A program made the translations under genes and the position numbers. Positions 11,223 through 25,200 of a DNA stretch of 64,000 bases are shown here, piece after piece; within the stretch, counting starts at the first letter, position 1, and every line of letters starts with the position of its first letter. Under the pieces are notes generated by a model. It was not told the origin of the DNA. It was given only the letters and a program-made list of their open reading frames with translations, and searched no databases. Source of the stretch: Tenebrio molitor. Taxonomy: Eukaryota; Arthropoda; Insecta; Coleoptera; Tenebrionidae. Location: NCBI RefSeq assembly GCF_963966145.1, contig NC_091048.1:20088001-20152000 (forward strand), in the 5' to 3' direction.

Positions 11223-14200
11223 TTGAAATTATCCCAAACACAAATAAATAAAAAAGCCGGATTCCGAATCATTCCCCAATTCCCACAAAGGTACTTTTGG
11301 GGAATTTGTGTTCCTCAAAAGTACCTTTACGTGATATGCGTTTTAGGAGTATGTTCAATTGGAAATGATGTTACAGACTATGCTGGCCTTTCTGAACCTT
11401 TTTAAAAAGACCTAATTATTTTGAAGTCAAAGTTAACATTGAATTGTTATCAACAGGAATCCTGCTGCAACCCCACTCTTAAAAATGTAAAATATGAGAC
11501 GGATTCGGGTGACCCCTCTAGTATTTGGCGAAATATTTTTACAACTGATTTTACTTGATTGGTGATTAAAAAATACTCAAAATTCCTTGAAATTATCCCA
11601 AACACAAATAAATAAAAAAGCCGGATTCCGAATCATTCCCCAATTCCCGCAAAGGTACTTTTGGGGAATTTGTGTTCCTCAAAAGTACCTTTACGTGATA
11701 TGCCTTTTAGGAGTATGTTCAATTGGAAATGATGTTACAGACTATGCTGGTCTTTCTGAACCTTTTTAAAAAGACCTAATTATTTTGAAGTCAAAGTTGA
11801 CATTGAATTGTTATCAACAGGAATCCTGCTGCAACCCCACTCTTAAAAATGTAAAATATGAGACGGAATCGGTTGACCCCTCTAGTATTTGGCGAAATAT
11901 TTTTACAACCGATTTTACTTGATTGGTGATTAAAAAATACTCAAAATTCCTTGAAATTATCCCAAAACACAAATAAATAAAAAAGCCGGATTCCGAATCA
12001 TTCTCCAATTTCCGCAAAGGTACTTTTAGGGAATTTGTGTTCCTCAAAAGTACCTTTACGTGATATGCGTTTTAGGAGTATGTTCAATTGGAAATGATGT
12101 TACAGACTATGCTGGCCTTTCTGAACCTTTTTAAAAAGACCTAATTATTTTGAAGTCAAAGTTAACATTGAATTGTTATCAACAGGAATCCTGCTGCAAC
12201 CCCACTCTTAAAAATGTAAAATATGAGACGGAATCGGGTGACCCCTCTAGTATTTGGCGAAATATTTTTACAACCGATTTTACTTGATTGGTGATTAAAA
12301 AATACTCAAAATTCCTTGAAATTATCCCAAAACACAAATAAATAAAAAAGCCGGATTCCGAACCATTCTCCAATTTCCGCAAAGGTACTTTTAGGGAATT
12401 TGTGTTCCTCAAAAGTACCTTTACGTGATATGCGTTTTAGGAGTATGTTCAATTGGAAATGATTTTACAGACTATGCTGGCCTTTCTGAACCTTTTTAAA
12501 AAGACCTAATTATTTTGAAGTCAAAGTTAACATTGAATTGTTATCAACAGGAATCCTGCTGCAACCCCACTCTTAAAAATGTAAAATATGAGACGGATTC
12601 GGGTGACCCCTCTAGTATTTGGCGAAATATTTTTACAACCGATTTTACTTGATTGGTGATTAAAAAATACTCAAAATTCCTTGAAATTATCCCAAACACA
12701 AATAAATAAAAAAGCCGGATTCCGAATCATTCCCCAATTCCCGCAAAGGTACTTTTGGGGAATTTGTGTTCCTCAAAAGTACCTTTACGTGATATGCCTT
12801 TTAGGAGTATGTTCAATTGGAAATGATGTTACAGACTATGCTGGCCTTTCTGAACCTTTTTAAAAAGACCTAATTATTTTGAAGTCAAAGTTGACATTGA
12901 ATTGTTATCAACAGGAATCCTGCTGCAACCCCACTCTTAAAAATGTAAAATATGAGACGGAATCGGTTGACCCCTCTAGTATTTGGCGAAATATTTTTAC
13001 AACCGATTTTACTTGATTGGTGATTAAAAAATACTCAAAATTCCTTGAAATTATCCCAAAACACAAATAAATAAAAAAGCCGGATTCCGAATCATTCTCC
13101 AATTTCCGCAAAGGTACTTTTAGGGAATTTGTGTTCCTCAAAAGTACCTTTACGTGATATGCGTTTTAGGAGTATGTTCAATTGGAAATGATGTTACAGA
13201 CTATGCTGGCCTTTCTGAACCTTTTTAAAAAGACCTAATTATTTTGAAGTCAAAGTTGACATTGAATTGTTATCAACAGGAATCCTGCTGCAACCCCACT
13301 CTTAAAAATGTAAAATATGAGACGGAATCGGTTGACCCCTCTATTATTTGGCGAAATATTTTTACAACCGATTTTACTTGATTGGTGATTAAAAAATACT
13401 CAAAATTCCTTGAAATTATCCCAAACACAAATAAAAAAAAAGCCGGATTCCGAATCATTCCCCAATTCCCGCAAAGGTACTTTTGGGGAATTTGTGTTCC
13501 TCAAAAGTACCTTTACGTGATATGCGTTTTAGGAGTATGTTCAATTGGAAATGATGTTACAGACTATGCTGGCCTTTCTGAACCTTTTTAAAAAGACCTA
13601 ATTATTTTGAAGTCAAAGTTAACATTGAATTGTTATCAACAGGAATCCTGCTGCAACCCCACTCTTAAAAATGTAAAATATGAGACGGAATCGGGTGACC
13701 CCTCTAGTATTTGGCGAAATATTTTTACAACCGATTTTACTTGATTAATGATTAAAAAATACTCAAAATTCCTTGAAATTATCCCAAACACAAATAAATA
13801 AAAAAGCCGGATTCCGAATCATTCCCCAATTCCCACAAAGGTACTTTTGGGGAATTTGTGTTCCTCAAAAGTACCTTTACGTGATATGCGTTTTAGGAGT
13901 ATGTTCAATTGGAAATGATGTTACAGACTATGCTGGCCTTTCTGAACCTTTTTAAAAAGACCTAATTATTTTGAAGTCAAAGTTAACATTGAATTGTTAT
14001 CAACAGGAATCCTGCTGCAACCCCACTCTTAAAAATGTAAAATATGAGACGGATTCGGGTGACCCCTCTAGTATTTGGCGAAATATTTTTACAACTGATT
14101 TTACTTGATTGGTGATTAAAAAATACTCAAAATTCCTTGAAATTATCCCAAACACAAATAAATAAAAAAGCCGGATTCCGAATCATTCCCCAATTCCCGC

Positions 14201-16322
14201 AAAGGTACTTTTGGGGAATTTGTGTTCCTCAAAAGTACCTTTACGTGATATGCCTTTTAGGAGTATGTTCAATTGGAAATGATGTTACAGACTATGCTGG
14301 TCTTTCTGAACCTTTTTAAAAAGACCTAATTATTTTGAAGTCAAAGTTGACATTGAATTGTTATCAACAGGAATCCTGCTGCAACCCCACTCTTAAAAAT
14401 GTAAAATATGAGACGGAATCGGTTGACCCCTCTAGTATTTGGCGAAATATTTTTACAACCGATTTTACTTGATTGGTGATTAAAAAATACTCAAAATTCC
14501 TTGAAATTATCCCAAAACACAAATAAATAAAAAAGCCGGATTCCGAATCATTCTCCAATTTCCGCAAAGGTACTTTTAGGGAATTTGTGTTCCTCAAAAG
14601 TACCTTTACGTGATATGCGTTTTAGGAGTATGTTCAATTGGAAATGATGTTACAGACTATGCTGGCCTTTCTGAACCTTTTTAAAAAGACCTAATTATTT
14701 TGAAGTCAAAGTTAACATTGAATTGTTATCAACAGGAATCCTGCTGCAACCCCACTCTTAAAAATGTAAAATATGAGACGGAATCGGGTGACCCCTCTAG
14801 TATTTGGCGAAATATTTTTACAACCGATTTTACTTGATTGGTGATTAAAAAATACTCAAAATTCCTTGAAATTATCCCAAAACACAAATAAATAAAAAAG
14901 CCGGATTCCGAACCATTCTCCAATTTCCGCAAAGGTACTTTTAGGGAATTTGTGTTCCTCAAAAGTACCTTTACGTGATATGCGTTTTAGGAGTATGTTC
15001 AATTGGAAATGATTTTACAGACTATGCTGGCCTTTCTGAACCTTTTTAAAAAGACCTAATTATTTTGAAGTCAAAGTTAACATTGAATTGTTATCAACAG
15101 GAATCCTGCTGCAACCCCACTCTTAAAAATGTAAAATATGAGACGGATTCGGGTGACCCCTCTAGTATTTGGCGAAATATTTTTACAACCGATTTTACTT
15201 GATTGGTGATTAAAAAATACTCAAAATTCCTTGAAATTATCCCAAACACAAATAAATAAAAAAGCCGGATTCCGAATCATTCCCCAATTCCCGCAAAGGT
15301 ACTTTTGGGGAATTTGTGTTCCTCAAAAGTACCTTTACGTGATATGCCTTTTAGGAGTATGTTCAATTGGAAATGATGTTACAGACTATGCTGGCCTTTC
15401 TGAACCTTTTTAAAAAGACCTAATTATTTTGAAGTCAAAGTTGACATTGAATTGTTATCAACAGGAATCCTGCTGCAACCCCACTCTTAAAAATGTAAAA
15501 TATGAGACGGAATCGGTTGACCCCTCTAGTATTTGGCGAAATATTTTTACAACCGATTTTACTTGATTGGTGATTAAAAAATACTCAAAATTCCTTGAAA
15601 TTATCCCAAAACACAAATAAATAAAAAAGCCGGATTCCGAATCATTCTCCAATTTCCGCAAAGGTACTTTTAGGGAATTTGTGTTCCTCAAAAGTACCTT
15701 TACGTGATATGCGTTTTAGGAGTATGTTCAATTGGAAATGATGTTACAGACTATGCTGGCCTTTCTGAACCTTTTTAAAAAGACCTAATTATTTTGAAGT
15801 CAAAGTTGACATTGAATTGTTATCAACAGGAATCCTGCTGCAACCCCACTCTTAAAAATGTAAAATATGAGACGGAATCGGTTGACCCCTCTATTATTTG
15901 GCGAAATATTTTTACAACCGATTTTACTTGATTGGTGATTAAAAAATACTCAAAATTCCTTGAAATTATCCCAAACACAAATAAAAAAAAAGCCGGATTC
16001 CGAATCATTCCCCAATTCCCGCAAAGGTACTTTTGGGGAATTTGTGTTCCTCAAAAGTACCTTTACGTGATATGCGTTTTAGGAGTATGTTCAATTGGAA
16101 ATGATGTTACAGACTATGCTGGCCTTTCTGAACCTTTTTAAAAAGACCTAATTATTTTGAAGTCAAAGTTAACATTGAATTGTTATCAACAGGAATCCTG
16201 CTGCAACCCCACTCTTAAAAATGTAAAATATGAGACGGATTCGGGTGACCCCTCTAGTATTTGGCGAAATATTTTTACAACCGATTTTACTTGATTGGTG
16301 ATTAAAAAATACTCAAAATTCC
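11223..16322. repeat. Two tandem 7-monomer higher-order repeats (2,550 bp each)
   Basis: Monomer spacings 364, 364, 365, 365, 364, 365, 363 from 11223 are repeated exactly from 13773 to 16323. Rare variants recur at an offset of 2,550: the 363-bp monomer with an uninterrupted A-run (near 13433 and 15983), ccgaaccattct (12358, 14908) and ctattatttgg (13341, 15891). The block therefore duplicated as a unit. Confidence 0.92.
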
Positions 16323-19236
16323 TTGAAATTATCCCAAGCACAAATAAATAAAAAAGCCGGATTCCGAATCATTCCCCAATTCCCGCAAAGGTACTTTTGG
16401 GGAATTTGTGTTCCTCAAAAGTACCTTTACGTGATATGCGTTTTAGGAGTATGTTCAATTGGAAATGATGTTACAGACTATGCTGGCCTTTCTGAACCTT
16501 TTTAAAAAGACCTAATTATTTTGAAGTCAAAGTTAACATTGAATTGTTATCAACAGGAATCCTGCTGCAACCCCACTCTTAAAAATGTAAAATATGAGAC
16601 GGATTCGGGTGACCCCTCTAGTATTTGGCGAAATATTTTTACAACCGATTTTACTTGATTGGTGATTAAAAAATACTCAAAATTCCTTGAAATTATCCCA
16701 AGCACAAATAAATAAAAAAGCCGGATTCCGAATCATTCCCCAATTCCCGCAAAGGTACTTTTGGGGAATTTGTGTTCCTCAAAAGTACCTTTACGTGATA
16801 TGCGTTTTAGGAGTATGTTCAATTGGAAATGATGTTACAGACTATGCTGGCCTTTCTGAACCTTTTTAAAAAGACCTAATTATTTTGAAGTCAAAGTTAA
16901 CATTGAATTGTTATCAACAGGAATCCTGCTGCAACCCCACTCTTAAAAATGTAAAATATGAGACGGATTCGGGTGACCCCTCTAGTATTTGGCGAAATAT
17001 TTTTACAACCGATTTTACTTGATTGGTGATTAAAAAATACTCAAAATTCCTTGAAATTATCCCAAACACAAATAAATAAAAAAGCCGGATTCCGAATCAT
17101 TCCCCAATTCCCGCAAAGGTACTTTTGGGGAATTTGTGTTCCTCAAAGGTACCTTTACGTGATATGCGTTTTAGGAGTATGTTCAATTGGAAATGATGTT
17201 ACAGACTATGCTGGCCATTCTGAACCTTTTTAAAAAGACCTAATTATTTTGAAGTCAAAGTTAACATTGAATTATTATCAACAGGAATCCTGCTGCAACC
17301 CCACTCTTAAAAATATAAAATATGTAACGGAATCGGTTGACCCCTCTAGTATTTGGCGTAATATTTTTACAACCGATTTTACTTGATTGGTGATTAAAAA
17401 ATACTCAAAATTCCTTGAAATTATCCCAAACACAAATAAATAAAAAAGCCGGATTCCGAATCATTCCCCAATTCCCGCAAAGGTACTTTTGGGGAATTTG
17501 TGTTCCTCAAAAGTACCTTTACGTGATATGCCTTTTAGGAGTATGTTCAATTGGAAATGATGTTACAGACTATGCTGGCCTTTCTGAACCTTTTTAAAAA
17601 GACCTAATTATTTTGAAGTCAAAGTTGACATTGAATTGTTATCAACAGGAATCCTGCTGCAACCCCACTCTTAAAAATGTAAAATATGAGACGGAATCGG
17701 TTGACCCCTCTAGTATTTGGCGAAATATTTTTACAACCGATTTTACTTGATTGGTGATTAAAAAATACTCAAAATTCCTTGAAATTATCCCAAAACACAA
17801 ATAAATAAAAAAGCCGGATTCCGAATCATTCTCCAATTTCCGCAAAGGTACTTTTAGGGAATTTGTGTTCCTCAAAAGTACCTTTACGTGATATGCGTTT
17901 TAGGAGTATGTTCAATTGGAAATGATGTTACAGACTATGCTGGCCTTTCTGAACCTTTTTAAAAAGACCTAATTATTTTGAAGTCAAAGTTAACATTGAA
18001 TTGTTATCAACAGGAATCCTGCTGCAACCCCACTCTTAACAATGTAAAATATGAGACGGAATCGGGTGACCCCTCTAGTATTTGGCGAAATATTTTTACA
18101 ACCGATTTTACTTGATTAATGATTAAAAAATACTCAAAATTCCTTGAAATTATCCCAAACACAAATAAATAAAAAAGCCGGATTCCGAATCATTCCCCAA
18201 TTCCCGCAAAGGTACTTTTGGGGAATTTGTGTTCCTCAAAAGTACCTTTACGTGATATGCCTTTTAGGAGTATGTTCAATTGGAAATGATGTTACAGACT
18301 ATGCTGGCCTTTCTGAACCTTTTTAAAAAGACCTAATTATTTTGAAGTCAAAGTTGACATTGAATTGTTATCAACAGGAATCCTGCTGCAACCCCACTCT
18401 TAAAAATGTAAAATATGAGACGGAATCGGTTGACCCCTCTAGTATTTGGCGAAATATTTTTACAACCGATTTTACTTGATTGGTGATTAAAAAATACTCA
18501 AAATTCCTTGAAATTATCCCAAAACACAAATAAATAAAAAAGCCGGATTCCGAATCATTCTCCAATTTCCGCAAAGGTACTTTTAGGGAATTTGTGTTCC
18601 TCAAAAGTACCTTTACGTGATATGCGTTTTAGGAGTATGTTCAATTGGAAATGATGTTACAGACTATGCTGGCCTTTCTGAACCTTTTTAAAAAGACCTA
18701 ATTATTTTGAAGTCAAAGTTAACATTGAATTGTTATCAACAGGAATCCTGCTGCAACCCCACTCTTAAAAATGTAAAATATGAGACGGATTCGGGTGACC
18801 CCTCTAGTATTTGGCGAAATATTTTTACAACCGATTTTACTTGATTGGTGATTAAAAAATACTCAAAATTCCTTGAAATTATCCCAAACACAAATAAATA
18901 AAAAAGCCGGATTCCGAATCATTCCCCAATTCCCGCAAAGGTACTTTTGGGGAATTTGTGTTCCTCAAAAGTACCTTTACGTGATATGCGTTTTAGGAGT
19001 ATGTTCAATTGGAAATGATGTTACAGACTATGCTGGCCATTCTGAACCTTTTTAAAAAGACCTAATTATTTTGAAGTCAAAGTTAACATTGAATTATTAT
19101 CAACAGGAATCCTGCTGCAACCCCACTCTTAAAAATATAAAATATGTAACGGAATCGGTTGACCCCTCTAGTATTTGGCGTAATATTTTTACAACCGATT
19201 TTACTTGATTGGTGATTAAAAAATACTCAAAATTCC

Positions 19237-22200
19237 TTGAAATTATCCCAAACACAAATAAATAAAAAAGCCGGATTCCGAATCATTCCCCAATTCCCAC
19301 AAAGGTACTTTTGGGGAATTTGTGTTCCTCAAAAGTACCTTTACGTGATATGCGTTTTAGGAGTATGTTCAATTGGAAATGATGTTACAGACTATGCTGG
19401 CCTTTCCGAACCTTTTTAAAAAGACCTAATTATTTTGAAGTCAAAGTTAACATTGAATTGTTATCAACAGGAATCCTGCTGCAACCCCACTCTTAAAAAT
19501 GTAAAATATGAGACGGATTCGGGTGACCCCTCTAGTATTTGGCGAAATATTTTTACAACCGATTTTAGTTGATTGGTGATTAAAAAATACTCAAAATTCC
19601 TTGAAATTATCCCAAACACAAATAAATAAAAAAGCCGGATTCCGAATCATTCCCCAATTCCCGCAAAGGTACTTTTGGGGAATTTGTGTTCCTCAAAAGT
19701 ACCTTTACGTGATATGCCTTTTAGGAGTATGTTCAATTGGAAATGATGTTACAGACTATGCTGGCCATTCTGAACCTTTTTAAAAAGACCTAATTATTTT
19801 GAAGTCAAAGTTAACATTGAATTATTATCAACAGGAATCCTGCTGCAACCCCACTCTTAAAAATATAAAATATGTAACGGAATCGGTTGACCCCTCTAGT
19901 ATTTGGCGTAATATTTTTACAACCGATTTTACTTGATTGGTGATTAAAAAATACTCAAAATTCCTTGAAATTATCCCAAAACACAAATAAATAAAAAAGC
20001 CGGATTCCGAATCATTCTCCAATTTCCGCAAAGGTACTTTTAGGGAATTTGTGTTCCTCAAAAGTACCTTTACGTGATATGCGTTTTAGGAGTATGTTCA
20101 ATTGGAAATGATGTTACAGACTATGCTGGCCTTTCTGAACCTTTTTAAAAAGACCTAATTATTTTGAAGTCAAAGTTAACATTGAATTGTTATCAACAGG
20201 AATCCTGCTGCAACCCCACTCTTAAAAATGTAAAATATGAGACGGAATCGGGTGACCCCTCTAGTATTTGGCGAAATATTTTTACAACCGATTTTACTTG
20301 ATTAATGATTAAAAAATACTCAAAATTCCTTGAAATTATCCCAAACACAAATAAATAAAAAAGCCGGATTCCGAATCATTCCCCAATTCCCGCAAAGGTA
20401 CTTTTGGGGAATTTGTGTTCCTCAAAAGTACCTTTACGTGATATGCCTTTTAGGAGTATGTTCAATTGGAAATGATGTTACAGACTATGCTGGCCTTTCT
20501 GAACCTTTTTAAAAAGACCTAATTATTTTGAAGTCAAAGTTGACATTGAATTGTTATCAACAGGAATCCTGCTGCAACCCCACTCTTAAAAATGTAAAAT
20601 ATGAGACGGAATCGGTTGACCCCTCTAGTATTTGGCGAAATATTTTTACAACCGATTTTACTTGATTGGTGATTAAAAAATACTCAAAATTCCTTGAAAT
20701 TATCCCAAAACACAAATAAATAAAAAAGCCGGATTCCGAATCATTCTCCAATTTCCGCAAAGGTACTTTTAGGGAATTTGTGTTCCTCAAAAGTACCTTT
20801 ACGTGATATGCGTTTTAGGAGTATGTTCAATTGGAAATGATGTTACAGACTATGCTGGCCTTTCTGAACCTTTTTAAAAAGACCTAATTATTTTGAAGTC
20901 AAAGTTAACATTGAATTGTTATCAACAGGAATCCTGCTGCAACCCCACTCTTAAAAATGTAAAATATGAGACGGATTCGGGTGACCCCTCTAGTATTTGG
21001 CGAAATATTTTTACAACCGATTTTACTTGATTGGTGATTAAAAAATACTCAAAATTCCTTGAAATTATCCCAAACACAAATAAATAAAAAAGCCGGATTC
21101 CGAATCATTCCCCAATTCCCACAAAGGTACTTTTGGGGAATTTGTGTTCCTCAAAAGTACCTTTACGTGATATGCGTTTTAGGAGTATGTTCAATTGGAA
21201 ATGATGTTACAGACTATGCTGGCCATTCTGAACCTTTTTAAAAAGACCTAATTATTTTGAAGTCAAAGTTAACATTGAATTGTTATCAACAGGAATCCTG
21301 CTGCAACCCCACTCTTAAAAATGTAAAATATGAGACGGAATCGGGTGACCCCTCTAGTATTTGGCGAAATATTTTTACAACCGATTTTACTTGATTAATG
21401 ATTAAAAAATACTCAAAATTCCTTGAAATTATCCCAAACACAAATAAATAAAAAAGCCGGATTCCGAATCATTCCCCAATTCCCACAAAGGTACTTTTGG
21501 GGAATTTGTGTTCCTCAAAAGTACCTTTACGTGATATGCGTTTTAGGAGTATGTTCAATTGGAAATGATTTTACAGACTATGCTGGCCTTTCTGAACCTT
21601 TTTAAAAAGACCTAATTATTTTGAAGTCAAAGTTAACATTGAATTGTTATCAACAGGAATCCTGCTGCAACCCCACTCTTAAAAATGTAAAATATGAGAC
21701 GGAATCGGGTGACCCCTCTAGTATTTGGCGAAATATTTTTACAACCGATTTTACTTGATTGGTGATTAAAAAATACTCAAAATTCCTTGAAATTATCCCA
21801 AACACAAATAAATAAAAAAGCCGGATTCCGAATCATTCCCCAATTCCCGCAAAGGTACTTTTGGGGAATTTGTGTTCCTCAAAAGTACCTTTACGTGATA
21901 TGCGTTTTAGGAGTATGTTCAATTGGAAATGATGTTACAGACTATGCTGGCCTTTCTGAACCTTTTTAAAAAGACCTAATTATTTTGAAGTCAAAGTTAA
22001 CATTGAATTGTTATCAACAGGAATCCTGCTGCAACCCCACTCTTAAAAATGTAAAATATGAGACGGATTCGGGTGACCCCTCTAGTATTTGGCGAAATAT
22101 TTTTACAACCGATTTTAGTTGATTGGTGATTAAAAAATACTCAAAATTCCTTGAAATTATCCCAAACACAAATAAATAAAAAAGCCGGATTCCGAATCAT

Positions 22201-25200
22201 TCCCCAATTCCCGCAAAGGTACTTTTGGGGAATTTGTGTTCCTCAAAAGTACCTTTACGTGATATGCCTTTTAGGAGTATGTTCAATTGGAAATGATGTT
22301 ACAGACTATGCTGGCCATTCTGAACCTTTTTAAAAAGACCTAATTATTTTGAAGTCAAAGTTAACATTGAATTATTATCAACAGGAATCCTGCTGCAACC
22401 CCACTCTTAAAAATATAAAATATGTAACGGAATCGGTTGACCTCTCTAGTATTTGGCGTAATATTTTTACAACCGATTTTACTTGATTGGTGATTAAAAA
22501 ATACTCAAAATTCCTTGAAATTATCCCAAAACACAAATAAATAAAAAAGCCGGATTCCGAATCATTCTCCAATTTCCGCAAAGGTACTTTTAGGGAATTT
22601 GTGTTCCTCAAAAGTACCTTTACGTGATATGCGTTTTAGGAGTATGTTCAATTGGAAATGATGTTACAGACTATGCTGGCCTTTCTGAACCTTTTTAAAA
22701 AGACCTAATTATTTTGAAGTCAAAGTTAACATTGAATTGTTATCAACAGGAATCCTGCTGCAACCCCACTCTTAAAAATGTAAAATATGAGACGGAATCG
22801 GGTGACCCCTCTAGTATTTGGCGAAATATTTTTACAACCGATTTTACTTGATTAATGATTAAAAAATACTCAAAATTCCTTGAAATTATCCCAAACACAA
22901 ATAAATAAAAAAGCCGGATTCCGAATCATTCCCCAATTCCCGCAAAGGTACTTTTGGGGAATTTGTGTTCCTCAAAAGTACCTTTACGTGATATGCCTTT
23001 TAGGAGTATGTTCAATTGGAAATGATGTTACAGACTATGCTGGCCTTTCTGAACCTTTTTAAAAAGACCTAATTATTTTGAAGTCAAAGTTGACATTGAA
23101 TTGTTATCAACAGGAATCCTGCTGCAACCCCACTCTTAAAAATGTAAAATATGAGACGGAATCGGTTGACCCCTCTAGTATTTGGCGAAATATTTTTACA
23201 ACCGATTTTACTTGATTGGTGATTAAAAAATACTCAAAATTCCTTGAAATTATCCCAAAACACAAATAAATAAAAAAGCCGGATTCCGAATCATTCTCCA
23301 ATTTCCGCAAAGGTACTTTTAGGGAATTTGTGTTCCTCAAAAGTACCTTTACGTGATATGCGTTTTAGGAGTATGTTCAATTGGAAATGATGTTACAGAC
23401 TATGCTGGCCTTTCTGAACCTTTTTAAAAAGACCTAATTATTTTGAAGTCAAAGTTAACATTGAATTGTTATCAACAGGAATCCTGCTGCAACCCCACTC
23501 TTAAAAATGTAAAATATGAGACGGATTCGGGTGACCCCTCTAGTATTTGGCGAAATATTTTTACAACCGATTTTACTTGATTGGTGATTAAAAAATACTC
23601 AAAATTCCTTGAAATTATCCCAAACACAAATAAATAAAAAAGCCGGATTCCGAATCATTCCCCAATTCCCGCAAAGGTACTTTTGGGGAATTTGTGTTCC
23701 TCAAAGGTACCTTTACGTGATATGCGTTTTAGGAGTATGTTCAATTGGAAATGATGTTACAGACTATGCTGGCCATTCTGAACCTTTTTAAAAAGACCTA
23801 ATTATTTTGAAGTCAAAGTTAACATTGAATTATTATCAACAGGAATCCTGCTGCAACCCCACTCTTAAAAATATAAAATATGTAACGGAATCGGTTGACC
23901 CCTCTAGTATTTGGCGTAATATTTTTACAACCGATTTTACTTGATTGGTGATTAAAAAATACTCAAAATTCCTTGAAATTATCCCAAACACAAATAAATA
24001 AAAAAGCCGGATTCCGAATCATTCCCCAATTCCCGCAAAGGTACTTTTGGGGAATTTGTGTTCCTCAAAAGTACCTTTACGTGATATGCCTTTTAGGAGT
24101 ATGTTCAATTGGAAATGATGTTACAGACTATGCTGGCCTTTCTGAACCTTTTTAAAAAGACCTAATTATTTTGAAGTCAAAGTTGACATTGAATTGTTAT
24201 CAACAGGAATCCTGCTGCAACCCCACTCTTAAAAATGTAAAATATGAGACGGAATCGGTTGACCCCTCTAGTATTTGGCGAAATATTTTTACAACCGATT
24301 TTACTTGATTAGTGATTAAAAAATACTCAAAATTCCTTGAAATTATCCCAAAACACAAATAAATAAAAAAGCCGGATTCCGAATCATTCTCCAATTTCCG
24401 CAAAGGTACTTTTAGGGAATTTGTGTTCCTCAAAAGTACCTTTACGTGATATGCGTTTTAGGAGTATGTTCAATTGGAAATGATGTTACAGACTATGCTG
24501 GCCTTTCTGAACCTTTTTAAAAAGACCTAATTATTTTGAAGTCAAAGTTAACATTGAATTGTTATCAACAGGAATCCTGCTGCAACCCCACTCTTAACAA
24601 TGTAAAATATGAGACGGAATCGGGTGACCCCTCTAGTATTTGGCGAAATATTTTTACAACCGATTTTACTTGATTAATGATTAAAAAATACTCAAAATTC
24701 CTTGAAATTATCCCAAACACAAATAAATAAAAAAGCCGGATTCCGAATCATTCCCCAATTCCCGCAAAGGTACTTTTGGGGAATTTGTGTTCCTCAAAAG
24801 TACCTTTACGTGATATGCCTTTTAGGAGTATGTTCAATTGGAAATGATGTTACAGACTATGCTGGCCATTCTGAACCTTTTTAAAAAGACCTAATTATTT
24901 TGAAGTCAAAGTTAACATTGAATTATTATCAACAGGAATCCTGCTGCAACCCCACTCTTAAAAATATAAAATATGTAACGGAATCGGTTGACCCCTCTAG
25001 TATTTGGCGTAATATTTTTACAACCGATTTTACTTGATTGGTGATTAAAAAATACTCAAAATTCCTTGAAATTATCCCAAACACAAATAAATAAAAAAGC
25101 CGGATTCCGAATCATTCCCCAATTCCCACAAAGGTACTTTTGGGGAATTTGTGTTCCTCAAAAGTACCTTTACGTGATATGCGTTTTAGGAGTATGTTCA